Numbered from the stretch's first letter, positions 53,365 through 64,000 are shown. The stretch is DNA of 64,000 nucleotides from Balamuthia mandrillaris (GCA_031835245.1 JAVKOQ010000146.1:1-64000), one strand, 5' to 3'. Numbers and translations: made by a program. The notes: generated from the letters alone by a model not told the origin.

Positions 53365-55520
53365 ATGAGGGAAGGAGGAGGAGGAGACGCAACCGTAGCT
53401 GCGGCAGAAGGCGGGGAGGGCAGGTCGCCAGCACAGGGCCTATGGAGAGGCTCCAGACCACGCGCTCTGGGACCAAACGAACGTGGCGAAATGTTGGTGG
53501 TGGCTGATTGGGAAAAAGGAGAGGAGATGATAGAAGCACAGAACAATGGGGGCGGCACCAGGCGGAGTCGTTGGGAGTGGCTGCTGGAGGAAAGGAGCGA
53601 CCAACCACCACAACAACAAGCACAAAAACCTCACGACTATCAACGCAGTCCAACACAACACATAACACCAGTACGTCTCATTCATCCTGAGATAGATCCC
53701 TACCACTACACCCTCCATAAAACCGGCCTTCAGCTGCTCTCGTTGTGGCGAAAGTACGCTCGTGGTCTTCTTGTTGTTGTTCTTCATCGCTCCTCTATTG
53801 CTATGCTCTCTGCTCTCTGCTCTCTGCTCTCTGCTCTCTGCTCTCTGCTCTCTGCTCTCTGCTCTCTGCTCTGCTCTGCTCTCTGCTCTCTGCTCTCTGC
53901 TCTCTGCTCTCTGCTCTCTGCTCTCTGCTCTCTGCTCTCTGCTCTCTGCTCTCTGCTCTCTGCTCTCTGCTCTCTGCTCTCCTCTCCTCTCTCCTCTCTC
54001 CTCTCTCCTCCTCTCCTTCTCTCCTCTCCTCCTCTCTCCTCCTCTCCTCTCTCCTCTCTCCTCTCTCCTCTCTGCTGCTGCTGCTGCTGCTGTGCCTCTC
54101 CCATTGGGTGGCTAACAAATAGGACAACACAGAGGAGGATATCACGTATTTCTGGAGGTGCCCTGGTGGTTTTTCTACACTTTGGTGGTTGGTCTTTATC
54201 TTTGCCTTCACGTATTTTTCGCAACGCTGTATTTTCTGTACCGTTATCCATTATTTCTTTGTTTTATCTTGCCGTTCTTATTGTTCCTGACTTTCAATGT
54301 TCTCTCTCTCTCTCTCTCTCTCTCTCTTTCGTTGACACAAAGTGATGTTCGCAACATAGAAGGTATTGATTCAAGTCTGCGATGGAACATGAAGTATTGG
54401 CTGTGTTTTTGCTTTTCGGTACAGAGCCTGCATGATATAGGATACGGGCTCATGAGCCCTACTGGACTCTACGTGAACTTGGTAGTGGCACTGGAAGCCT
54501 TCCTTAACCTCACCATCCTTGCAGCGGTTACAGGTTTGTAGCGTCTGCTGTACACTATTTGATTCTTTTATGTCTGATGCATGCTTGTGATGCGTGGAAC
54601 TAAAAGTGACGCTTTTTTTCTGTTTGATCGAAAAGGGGTTGTCTTTGCAAGAGCCAAAAGAGCTTCGCAACAAAAGCACAGAATACTCTTCTCCAGTAAG
54701 TAAAACTCAGTGGCGGTTTTGAAAGCATGAAGGTTCGCCTGCTTACAAGACATGATGTCCAATAGAAGTTGCAGTGGTCAATAATGCGGAACACGTATAC
54801 CTCGGAAGCGTGGACGAGGTGGAGAAAGGAGGCTACCAGGAAGGAGGATGTCTTTGTTTAGCCCTTCGTCTGATCAACGTGACAAAGACCCAACTCTGTG
54901 AACCCTCACTGAGACTATATCTAGTTAGAAAAGAGAAGCCACAAAGAATCTGGAATCAAGAGCTCCGGCCGTCAAGAGAGGCGAGTGAAGTAGGTAATAA
55001 CGAAACGATCCAAGTGGAGTCACCCACAGGAACGAACGAAGAAGAGGAAACCGATAAATCTGCAATAGAAAACGAGGAAAGAGCCGAGCACGAAAACAAA
55101 CAAACGGACAAAAGGTTTATGGAATATGCTGACGACAGAGAGGGAAAACAGGACCCGTTGTCTCCTATCATCCGCGTTCACGAACTGAGCTATGAGCTGA
55201 ACATTCAAGATGCAAGAGTTCGCTCCGTATCTCTATCAACCCCATTGCTGCCATTCCCTTGGCTGGTGGTGCATCCCATCGACAAGTTCAGCCCACTCTA
55301 TGGATATAGCCAGCAAGACTTTGAAGAGGCAGCAATGGAGGTAGTGGTGGTCATCGGTGGTGTTGACGAGGGCAGCGCTCAAAACATGCAAGCCCGCTGG
55401 TCTTACTGCCCTTACGACATTCGGTGGGACCATCGGTTTGTCAGCATCATTCGGGAGAATAGACGAACGCGTGGCTTTGACATTCGGTTGGACTTAATAA
55501 ACCACACAGTGCCCACCTAA
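53365..55520 (+). CDS. Inward-rectifier (Kir) type potassium channel with altered selectivity filter
   Basis: 499 residues. Exons: 53365-53753, 54133-54237, 54343-54533, 54636-54695, 54766-55520; phases 2,2,1,1. Cytosolic N-terminus of about 130 residues, then TM1 (FLEVPWWFFYTLVVGLYLCL). Pore loop SVQSLHDIGYGLMSP (GYG near residue 197), TM2 (VVALEAFLNLTILAAVTGVV) and the Kir C-terminal beta domain: ILFSKVAVVNN, CLCLALRLINV, PWLVVHPIDKFSPLYG, VVVIGGVDEGSAQ, WSYCPYDIRWDHRF. The order and PIDKxSPLYG block are specific to Kir channels. Two oddities: the filter reads DIGYG instead of TIGYG, and an acidic insert of about 80 residues lies inside the cytosolic domain (residues about 310-390). A tetramer in a membrane is expected; K+ selectivity is uncertain. 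Intron 1 is a 7-bp minisatellite. Confidence 0.9.
53804..54092 (+). repeat. CTCTGCT heptamer minisatellite and (GCT)n in Kir intron 1
   Basis: About 25 CTCTGCT units to 53980, then CTCTCCT variants, then GCT triplets; pyrimidine-rich on the sense strand. No stop codons in several frames, so it mimics a Leu/Cys/Ser-rich ORF. Confidence 0.95.
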
Positions 55521-55618
55521 GGCGGCAAAGATCATAAGATGGTAAAGGGACGGGAGAAAAAATGAAGAGAATGAAGAGAAAGAATGAAAGAAAGAAGCAA
55601 TAAGAACGCCTTTATCAT

Positions 55619-58600
55619 CTACTGTGCTTGTACAGTGTGCAAGTAAGAAGCTTGAATGTACTGAAGCTGCTTCTCCAACTCTGCTCGAGAGAACTCAAGT
55701 GCCTGGATTAACTCTGTGGAGTAGTCAATGGTCTCCTGTATTTGGGTCAACTGGTGTTTGGTCTCTTCGGTCTCAGCAGCGGTTGGAACTCCCATCAACG
55801 CCACCATGCCTTCTGGCATATTTCCTTTGTTGCTTTGGCTGACCTGTGCGGCAGGTGCAACTGCTAATGTTGTGCTGGTTGTGGTTTGAGTGAGAGTGGA
55901 GGAGGATGTTTGAGAGGGGAAAGAGAAAGAGGAGGGGGGTGAAGCAGCCACTCCAAATAAATCGCCATAGATGCGCAGCATGTCCTCTGCGGTTTTGCGT
56001 TGCGTACGCTCCCGAGCAATTCTCTCGTCAAGCTGCCGTAACAAGTGTTCCGTTTTCTGGGCTTCTCGCTTGTGCACTATTTGGATAAGCTTTTCCTCAG
56101 CAAAAAATATGAACAGTTGGGTGCTAAAGAATGTGCGGAAGAAAGACATTTCGCTTTGTCTCTCCTTCTCTTTTTCTTGTTCCTTTTCCTGTTGTTCCAA
56201 CTTTGCCTTTGATTTGTGGGACTTGCGCAAGGTAAGATGGCTCATACTGACAAAGATAGAGCTACCATGGCCACTGCTTTCACCTTGTCGCTTTGAGTGC
56301 GAGAGGCGGCCTGCTGTTCTGGATGATGATTCAGAATGCTTGTCACGGCTGGATGTTGGTGTTGCGTCTGCTTGTCGCTTGGCTTCGTTCTCATTAAGCA
56401 TGCTTTGGATTATGAACTCTCTTTCTGTTGTCGTCAATTGCGTAAAGTCAAGCTCAAGCGCAAGGAAGGGCCGTTTGTTGGCAGTGGTTGGTTGCTCTCC
56501 CTCTTTTTTCTCCTTCTTTTCGCCGTTCTCCTTCATTTTGCTGGCAGCCAACGAATGAATACCTTCCAACAGACTTTCGATGACATCGTTGTGAAAGGCA
56601 GACAATATCTCCAAAACCTGTTGTACTGCTGCCATTTCTTTTTCCTTGCCTTTGCTGCCATGCTGTATGTTGCCAGTAGCTGGGGAACGCCCTGCTGAAT
56701 TCGACAAGGAAACTTCCAACGGGATTTGTCTCAGCGAAGATGAGCTTTTCGAGCGTTTTAACGTGGGCCGCTGTCGAGACGGTTTTGGTGATGGAGCCGC
56801 TGTTTGTTGGAAGGTCAAACTGTCCCATGCCCCACCAACGAACGCCGATGCATGCCGCCTATGCCCCCGTTTATACGTCGAAGAAGAGGAAGATTTTGTG
56901 GAGCCCTCCACCCCCTCTTGTCTTGGTGATAATGTCGTTGGCGATAACGTCGTTGGTGGGGTTGCCGTTGGACTGTCGTTCGTATTCTTGTGTTGTGCAT
57001 AGAACAGGTCACAGTGCGGCTTAAGTTTGGCCACTCTTTACTGAAGTTAAGAATCAATTGAAGAGAAGAGCAGAGAGGATTACTATGAACAGAGAAGACA
57101 AGAATGACGAAGCGAAGAAAAAAGGATACAATTCTTCTTCGCGTAGAAGGGGCGGAATCTCTTTTTTGGGAAGGCTTATTGCTTGTGAATCCAAGTCCAA
57201 GATAAGGCACTCATCTTCGATCTCCCGTCTTGTGTCTGATGATAACTGTTGAACGCCCAGCACAAACGGAACTGCAAGAAGATCAGGGCTTGGTTGAAGA
57301 ACTATGCTAGGAATTGCAAGGTATGGTACTTACCTGGAGAATGTACACATTCGCCCCATACTTCCGGTAGGACCGGGATAAATGTGCCCTGCCACACAAA
57401 TGGCCGTAACAGAGGAAGGAAAGACAACCTGAGTTTCATGTACCAGTTAGTATTCAGTAACAGAGGGACTACTGGTAGAAAGGGAGATACAAAGTTGGGA
57501 ACATGAATAAATAACATACACAAACGAGGTCAACATATTGAGATTCTGGCAAACCACAATAACTTTTGTTTCCAACAACAAAGCTCTAAGCAACAACAAC
57601 AGTTCCGTTGTACTAAGAAATTTTAGAACAACAGGAACCGTCCATTCTGCAATTAGATGTTCTTCTTTGTCTCTCTGCAACGGACAGTGCTATGTAAGCA
57701 ATAGAGGACAAAGGAAAGGAAAACAGAAGGAAGGGGGAAGGAGAGATGAAAAAAACTATACCGGGCAGGTGAAGTCGAGGTTGGGGAATATTCGGGTAGA
57801 ATATTTGAAGGAGATGGTTCTCCCTCGGTGCATTCGTGTATGGTAAAATTGGCTGAGTAGATCCATCACGCTGTTCGTCATATCGTACATGCTTTCATCG
57901 ATATGCAACCGCGTGGACTTACGCCTACCATCCTCATGTCGCATCTTGTCTCGCACTTTAGACAATAACGAGCCTTTTCTATCCGGCTTTGTTTGTGGTC
58001 CCGCTTCTTCATTTTTAGTATAAGCGTCTTCCTTGTCAAGCTTGGCCTCACTCTCTTCTGTCTTCTTATCAGCCGCATTTTCAGTATCAACAAAGGCAGC
58101 ATGTCTCTCCAAAGCTATCCATCATAACAAGTAGCAGGTACATCAACGACGAATGGTGAGATTGCGCATCATGTGAAAAACTTCAAAAAGGTGAAGAGGG
58201 ATGCGAACTAACCCAATATAGCATAGAGAACATCAAAGTGAAGTTGGAAAAAGGGAAACTGGGAAACAATGCAATAAGCCCTGGGACTGGTATAGTAAAC
58301 TGGCGACTCTGTCAATGCTCTTTGCCTTGATCTTGTGGGTTGTTCTTCCTTGCTCGGGGATTCCCGCCCAGACTCGTCACCACTGGCATCATTCTTCTCA
58401 GCAGCCTTGCCCCTGGTATTTGCGTTCTTGTTAAAGAAACTTGGCACGCTCTACCTTGCAATCCCGTTCGTTCGCACGTTTCATTTGTGTCGTTTAACAT
58501 TAGGTTGTGATAGTGACCGTTGTTGTGAAAGTTCGAGTGGCAGAGGTGATGGTTATTTGGGAATTGGTGGCAGTTGATTTGGGTTGGTGATAACAATATC

Positions 58601-59546
58601 GTTAATGCGAAGCAATGGAAAGAGAAACGAAGAGCAACAGGAGCTTACAGTAACGAGTTCATTGCGCCACACGCAAAAACAGTAGTACAAAGTATCAGAA
58701 CCAGTGAGCAGGAAGGTAAACGCGTTCTGAGAATGCTCCAATCGGCTCAAGCTACCATAGAGCACCTCGTTCAAATCCGACATAGAGTCGGAGGCACGAA
58801 TGCGTTTTATATCAATGCCGCCAGGAAAGCACATTGTAGGCAGCTGATATCGTGAGTACCGCATAACATCATAACATATTGACCATAACGGTGACCACGA
58901 CAAGCATGACAGCGTTACGCATACGTTATAGAGGACCACCACAAAACAAACAAGACACAGAGTAAGCAACGAACAAAAACAATAAAAGGACAAAAGAACG
59001 GGAAAGAAGAGAACCTCCGCAGAGGGCAATGGGAAGTTTGGGTACTGGAACAGCACTTGCGGCAGCAACGGTTCTTTTTGGTCGGGCAGAGAGGAAGGGG
59101 GCAGTCCTGCCACGAAAAAGTGCTCCATGAACTTGCCCCTTCGCTTCGGTCTGATAGCTGAACCAAGGTAGAAGCTATCATGTTTCCTGTGTGTTGTTGG
59201 TATGTGCGATTAGCGGGAGAACGCTCCAGCGACACAAAGTCAGCGCTACTAACTTGGCAAGAAATGAGCTGTTGGAATTTCTTCGTCGCCGCAGCGCCTT
59301 CTTTGCGCTTTCTCTTAGCATTTCGTTGGTGATAGACCTCTCTTTCGCCAGTTCTACCAGCTCCTCCGCTTTATCTCCTTCCTCTTCTTCTTCGTCCTCC
59401 TCCTCCTCTGCATCTTCTTCTTCTTCCGTTTCTTCTTGCTCCTCTGCTTCAGGTTCCTCCTCCTCCTCGTGCACTTTTTTTTGCGTTTGTGGTTCAGCTA
59501 TGTTTTGCGGCATAGCCCCTTCCGCTTGTGATCGCAGCTGTTGCAT
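55619..59546 (-). CDS. DENN-domain protein (putative Rab GEF)
   Basis: 1032 residues. Exons: 59546-59254, 59186-59015, 58843-58649, 58450-58213, 58114-57762, 57689-57526, 57428-57334, 57301-57130, 57035-55619; phase kept throughout. Residues 1-95 are acidic. uDENN at about 97-300: KFMEHFFVAGLP, VLFQYPNFPLPS, YYTSPRAYCIVSQFPFFQLH, FDVLYAILG. cDENN at about 420-540: LIAEWTVPVVLKFLST, LLLLRALLLETKVIVVCQNL, LLRPFVWQGTFIPVLP, LLAVPFVLGV, DECLILDLDSQ. The C-terminal half (exon 9) is Ser/Thr-rich with coiled coils (REAQKTEHLLRQLDERIARE). DENN proteins activate Rab GTPases in membrane traffic; which Rab is unknown. The subfamily could not be assigned. Upstream exons beyond 59546 cannot be excluded. 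Confidence 0.85.
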
Positions 59547-59854
59547 GGAAGGTGGGCTCTCTGGTTGGGTAGCCCAAGGGCTCCTCCTTCTTCTCCTTCT
59601 TCTTCTTCCTCTTGCTGAGCCGCTTCCCTCTTCAGCAGCAATTACCCTATTAGGTCAGGTTACCTCAATTACAGCAGCAGCAAAAACAGGAGGAGGAGGA
59701 GGAGGAGACCAGGAAGAGCCCCCCCCTTTGTTTATTTATGCAAGAAGAAGACAAAGTCAAAACAACAAAAGAGGAGAGACAACCCCTTCTATGCATTCTT
59801 CCTCTGGTTTCGCTTGCTTCTTGTTGGTGTCACAGGTTTTTTAGGGCGTCAGCT

Positions 59855-60210
59855 TTAGTACCATTCAGACATAGGGATGAGAAGTTCTTTGGTGGATATG
59901 AGCTGATAGGTAAGGGCGAGGCGAGTAAATCTTTCGCAGAGATGGGTTTGTTCCTGTGTGTATAACGATCGAGAAGATCACATACGATGGTATTAAAGGA
60001 TCCGCTTCACGAGAAGGAAGAGAGAGGTGAGAGGGTAATGGTAATACCTCAAATGACTCGAACTTGTCTCTATACGTAAAGTATGAAAATGCAAACAGTC
60101 GGTAGAGTCGCCTTGCAAGTACAGAAAACTGTTTTGTTGACGTCTTTTTGATCATCAAACTGAAGGTATCCGCCACCAGCATTCAAAATAAGAATCAGTT
60201 GGTAAGAGCA

Positions 60211-60253
<43 letters not shown>

Positions 60254-61281
60254 GGTAAGGGGGATGAGAGAGAGCCGGGAGGAAGGGCGAACCGGGAGGG
60301 GAAATAGGTGTTGGAGTTCAGGATGGAAGTGGCCTGAGAAACAGTATGAACCATATAGTCAATGGCTGAGCACTGCAATGTTGCATAGTTTTGGTTGGGA
60401 GTTAGCTAAAAAGTGTGTTAGGAGTTAAGACGAGAATGAATACAAACTTCTCGAGGAGGAGTGAACACGGGAGAACGGAAGGTGTATTCCTCAGATCCCA
60501 CGATGATCTTCATGACGGGGGCTGTCTCCTCTGTACAAACGTCGCTGTGGTGCACTATGAAGAGGTTTAACTCTTTTACCAGTTGTCTACGTTTATAACA
60601 TGAGTAGCGTTCAAATAATATAAGGTTTGAAGGGACGAAGAGAAAAAGAAGAACAAGAAGCAGAACGAAGAACGAAGAACGAAGAACGAAGAACGAAGAA
60701 CAAGAAGAACAAGAAGAACAAAGAACAAGAACGAAGAGAAGGTGTTTCACCGCAAGTGTTCGTATATCCACACGTCCTTGGAGACACCAGCCGGAACTAC
60801 CATCAATTGTTGGATAGCAGAAGGATCCCTTCCTGAAGCCAAAGGTTCAGAGAGCCAGGGGGTACAATACGCACATTGACCAAATAGAAAATAGGTCAGC
60901 ACGTCGTTAACTCAAAATGGGTCTGTGCGTACGTATTAGCTGTTGCAAGTATTCCTCGACAGCCAGCGGGCCTTCCATCTTCTCGAAAGGGAGGTCGCTC
61001 CACTTGTTCATGTCCTCATTTCTGGTGCCAGGTCTATTCCTTCGTTTGGGCTTTGGGTTTTCGGTTGGTCCTTCAATCCCTAGGGGACTGCCCTCCACTC
61101 CCTTCTCCTCCTCTGCTGATGTGAGGACGTCGTCCTCGCTGCCTGCCGTGTTGGTGGGAGAGGAGGGGTGCCCTTTCATGAGCAAGGCATACGCCCGCAG
61201 CACATTCTCTCTCTTGGCATCTCGGGAGATTGGTTCCTTTGTTTCTTCGGTGCTGTCAGTAACTGTCCGTTGTTCTTCCAT
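59855..61281 (-). CDS. MOB4: MOB4/phocein-family STRIPAK component with degenerate zinc site
   Basis: 286 residues. Exons: 61281-60933, 60832-60751, 60586-60448, 60372-60293, 60159-60048, 59953-59855; phases 1,2,0,2,0. Residues 1-65 are extra and Ser/Glu-rich. Phocein blocks follow: KRRNRPGTRNEDMNKWSDLP, LAVEEYLQQLI, GVSKDVWIYEHLRQLVKELN, CSAIDYMVHTVSQATSILNS, NTYFPSR, LARRLYRLFAFSYFTYRDKF and HLCERFTRLALTYQLISTKE. MOB4 is a core subunit of STRIPAK phosphatase-kinase complexes. The zinc-site Cys pair reads CTEETA, so the second Cys is Ala, and the His-containing segment reads FAFSYFTY, so both His are absent. Intron 4 has a (CT)n tract in sense. Confidence 0.88.
60210..60250. repeat. (GA)n microsatellite in MOB4 intron 4
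   Basis: About 20 GA units on plus, (CT)n in the sense of the gene. Confidence 0.9.
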
Positions 61282-61855
61282 CCTTCCTTCTCTTAAGCTC
61301 TTAAGTAATAATAATAATAGTTTATTCATTAATTAACGAGGGGTTTTGTTTGGCACAAAAAAAACAGATGTTGCGGCGTGGGGTTGAACCTGGGTCCAGC
61401 ATTAATGATAGCCCCAGTATTAAATTTTTCCGTAAAAGGAGATATAATCTCGGAAAAGCAGGTAGCCTTACAACGCATGAAAAACTGCACCAATTTCCAG
61501 TTAGATTCCCAAACACCCGATCCCGGAATGGTGTTTCCTGAGAAATTTGGCAGGAAATCCCGCCTGTCGGGAAAGTGCCGGGAACTCGATCGTTTGCTGT
61601 CACATTTTTGTGTGGTGGCCAATGAGATAGCAAGATCTTTAGAAACCTCCAATCAATTCACGGTCCGTACCTATCGGAATTAATGAACAATATTGGGGCT
61701 TCCGAAGCCTAATCTGAATGACTTGTTGATTGCCAAGAAACGCCAAACAGAATAGTGAAACGAAGTCTTTCATTTGTACGGTTTTTTTCTTTTTTTCGTT
61801 TTGGTACCAAGTAAGTAAATCACAAGCCTCAGCAGGCTATCAACCGGGTGCATGC
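61282..61855. other. Divergent intergenic region MOB4 (-)/RFX (+) with nested hairpin
   Basis: 574 bp. Contains a nested inverted repeat at 61426-61457 (outer TTTTCC/GGAAAA, inner GAGAT/ATCTC). GGTTCAACCCC lies on the minus strand near 61382-61392, with an A8 run (T8 on minus) near 61360. CCCG/CGGG-rich short repeats lie at 61515-61590. No protein gene seen. Confidence 0.45.
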
Positions 61856-63004
61856 ATGAAACGGTCACAAGCAGAGACCAAGCAAAGCGTGGAAGCCGCC
61901 GTCGCCTGGTTTGTCCCCCTCCCCTCCCCTCTCCGTTTCACGAGTACATTCTAATGCGATTTTCTCTCTCTCTCTCTCTCTCTCTTGTATTTGTCCCGCT
62001 TTGATGGGGTGATGCAACGCCTCCCTATCTGGTTCCGGTCGATGTTTGTATTTCGGGGATATTGTGCCATCATCAACAAAAAAAAAAACACACACATTGG
62101 CGCTGTCCACAAACAAAAGGCTGCAGCGAACCTACACAAAGCGCCAGGGCTTCTCCACGGCTCGCAACGACGTCTACAAGGCTTACGTGCGGTACTGCCA
62201 GCAACAGGGCAGCAACCCCTTGAAGCCAAACATTTTGGGTAAAATGATGCGCAGGGCCTTTCCCAATGTGAGATGTCACCGAGTGGGGCCGCAGGGCAAG
62301 CAGGTCTACCACTACACTGGCATCACCCTCGCTCACGCTATGGGCTCACCGGAAGCCGCCTCAGCCGACAATACTTACTATGTATGCTCCCCCACTTCCG
62401 CCTCTTCCCCACAACACAAATCAAACAGTGACTCCACATCGTCCCCGCTTTCCTCTCCCCCGACCTACCAACACAGCGCCGTCCCATCTCCCCCACATGC
62501 CGCCCTCTGCAACTTTCACACAGACATCCTCCTCCCCCCTTGCTCTTCTTCTGCTTCGTCGTTCTCACCCTCTCCAGCCTCCGCGAGCTTTTCCCTAAAT
62601 AGGAACTGGGAACCGACCTACCCGCTCTGCCCTGACCCAGTTGTATCCTCCGATGCCCATTTGGCCTTTATGTCAAGCCTGCACGCCTGCCATGGAGCCT
62701 ACTATCACGTGTTTTCTTCCCCCAGCCCCGTCGATTATCTACGAACTTTTCCCTTTGTACAGCTTGACCCCGCGTCGTTATCTCATCTTTTGTCTTGTCC
62801 GGAGGGCAGTCCCGAACGCTGCACCCCCTACTCTCTTGCCTTAAATTTTGTTCTAAGCTTTGGTTTGTTTTTTGTGTTTGTTGCTCTCTCTCTTTCTCTC
62901 TCTCGCTCTTGGGCGTTTTGCTCTATGTCATCGTTTCGCTTCCGCCCCTCTCTTAAGAATCGAAATGAATATAAACTCTGGGATTCCTCAGTCCCTCGCT
63001 TGTT

Positions 63005-63051
<47 letters not shown>

Positions 63052-64000
63052 ACAAATGGTTACTAATCTCGTTGTAACTATTCTACAGGAGCTTTTATAT
63101 CGGGTCACAGGGAAACAGGGCTGAGCTTTTATGCTCGCACAAGACAAGACCTGGGCTATTTATTTGATCGAACGGACCCAGTGGTGGCCAAGGTGCTTAC
63201 TGGAATGCACCTGCTTGCTTTCTTCGCGGAGGAAGACTACGAAACAGGCATTGTTATATCCAACTATTACATGACGATAGCCAAGGCCATGTGGCCAACG
63301 GTGGGGGACAACGGCTCAACTAGCTACCTCTACTGTTTGGGATGGTTAGCGTGGAAAAGCAGGGGAATGCTGGATAATGTCGAGGGTGGTTGGGGAACGC
63401 GACAACGCTTGGAAGAATTGGAGGACTTCACGGACCGGCACTACTTTCTTCATCATCTGTTCTTCCAGTACTACCATAACCCAAAGAAGCGGCACAAGCT
63501 GAAGCACCTCGTGACCTTGTTAGAGGTGCACGAGGAACAGGGAATGGCTATGCGGAACACGTATTCCATGGTAGGCCACCATTCCCATCACTTCTCCCAT
63601 CACCACGACCACCACCATCACGAGAACTCTGTCCACGTTTACTGCTTCTTGCATTGGGTTAGAATCCTTCGGCTCTCTTGTTGTTATTGTACAGGAGATG
63701 TTCAGCGAGCGTTGGAGGAAGCAGAAAGGGTTGTGGACTCCATGGGCAAACTGGCTGCCCTAAGCCCTCAGTGCTTTGGCCTGTGTTGCGCCACCTTCCA
63801 GGAACTATACTTGGAGATACTGGCCCCAATGCTGGTCCAGAACGCTTGCCACGAATTACTACAGGAGATCTTCAGGATAATGGAACCGTTGGTGCTGGTT
63901 GGTGGTGGCCCCACTCAAGCACGCATCACTTTCATGCAGAAGGTCGCCGAATGTGGTCGGTTCTTTACCCAACATACGCCTACGAGCAGCAGTAGTGATG
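61856..64000 (+). CDS. RFX-type winged-helix transcription factor, 3' end beyond window
   Basis: Exons: 61856-61908, 62120-62862, 63089-63570 (or to 63660), 63706 to the right edge. The RFX DNA-binding domain is at about residues 14-95: AVAWLQRTYTKRQGFSTARN, DVYKAYVRYCQQQ, PLKPNILGKMMRRAFPNVRC and QVYHYTGITLA, with the expected KxxRxxFP and YHYxGI pattern. It should bind X-box-like inverted repeats. A Ser/Pro/His-rich linker (about 110-250) follows. The third exon starts a helical region (YARTRQDLGYLFDRTDPVVA, LLAFFAEEDYETGIVISNYY) that I do not recognise. Intron 1 is (CT)n-rich. The exon 3 donor is ambiguous: the later site would add a His-rich segment. Start Met chosen by phase and by similarity of AWLQRTY to RFX helix 1. 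Confidence 0.82.
63007..63050 (+). repeat. (CT)n microsatellite in RFX-gene intron 2
   Basis: About 21 CT units on the sense strand, upstream of the exon 3 acceptor. Confidence 0.95.

Noticed and set aside
53365-54345. Continuous 326-codon plus-strand ORF rich in Leu, Cys and Ser
   Set aside because: Its second half is the CTCTGCT minisatellite of Kir intron 1, which lacks stop codons. Splicing at 53753 and 54133 gives a proper Kir TM1.
61370-61400. tRNA gene on the minus strand
   Set aside because: The GGTTCAACCCC match is partly due to a palindrome. The T-stem pairs poorly, and no acceptor stem or anticodon arm could be drawn.

Overview
The window is nuclear DNA of a gene-dense, intron-rich eukaryotic microbe. 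Coding exons are separated by short GT-AG introns (about 50-150 bp) with pyrimidine-rich 3' ends. Intergenic gaps are small and simple repeats are abundant. The gene set (Roco kinase, RasGEF and RasGAP proteins with DEP domains, GH131 glucanase, oil-body-like DUF1264 protein, plant-type isoprenylcysteine methylesterase, inward-rectifier K+ channel) points to an amoebozoan, possibly a free-living discosean such as a relative of Balamuthia or Acanthamoeba. That placement is inference from gene content and style. No bacterial, organellar or viral segment was recognised.

Layout, left to right. 1-1587 (-): cytosolic purine 5'-nucleotidase, cut by the left edge. 2243-2788 (+): small unknown protein. 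2841-6226 (-): RasGEF with a DEP domain. 6583-8591 (+): isoprenylcysteine methylesterase. 9594-12230 (+): PP2C-like protein. 12366-13937 (-): SMI1/KNR4 protein. 13938-15497: a 1.5-kb gap with hairpins. 15498-21473 (+): 12-exon Roco kinase. 21736-22781 (+): NAD(P)-binding protein. 23532-25356 (+): type I membrane protein. 25446-27146 (-): NUF2. 27595-31557 (-): PRP16/DHX38. 31759-38339 (-): 18-exon largest subunit of TFIIIC. 38531-40283 (-): TMEM43. 40772-41251 (-): SBDS-N (FYSH) domain protein. 41751-42655 (+): unknown helical protein. 42627-43664 (-): DUF1264 protein. 43880-44140 (-): candidate 59-residue gene. 44323-47970 (+): DEP-DEP-RasGAP. 48057-50252 (-): repetitive charged protein. 50820-51341 (+): sulfiredoxin. 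51568-52960 (-): secreted GH131. 53365-55520 (+): Kir channel. 55619-59546 (-): DENN protein. 59855-61281 (-): MOB4/phocein. 61856-64000 (+): RFX-type transcription factor, cut by the right edge.

Exon joins were chosen by hand so that GT/AG sites, reading phase and family similarity all agree. Nearly all joins keep phase from start to stop codon. The main themes are small-GTPase signalling (RasGEF, RasGAP, Roco, DENN, ICME) and core nuclear machinery (PRP16, TFIIIC, NUF2, RFX). There is no operon-like functional cluster. Neighbouring genes are often convergent with under 150 bp between stop codons, and in one case the coding regions overlap. The clearest oddities are an Asp in the K+ channel selectivity filter, loss of zinc ligands in MOB4, an antisense coding overlap, a consistent pyrimidine-on-sense orientation of intronic microsatellites, and several strong inverted repeats or G-quadruplex motifs in promoters.
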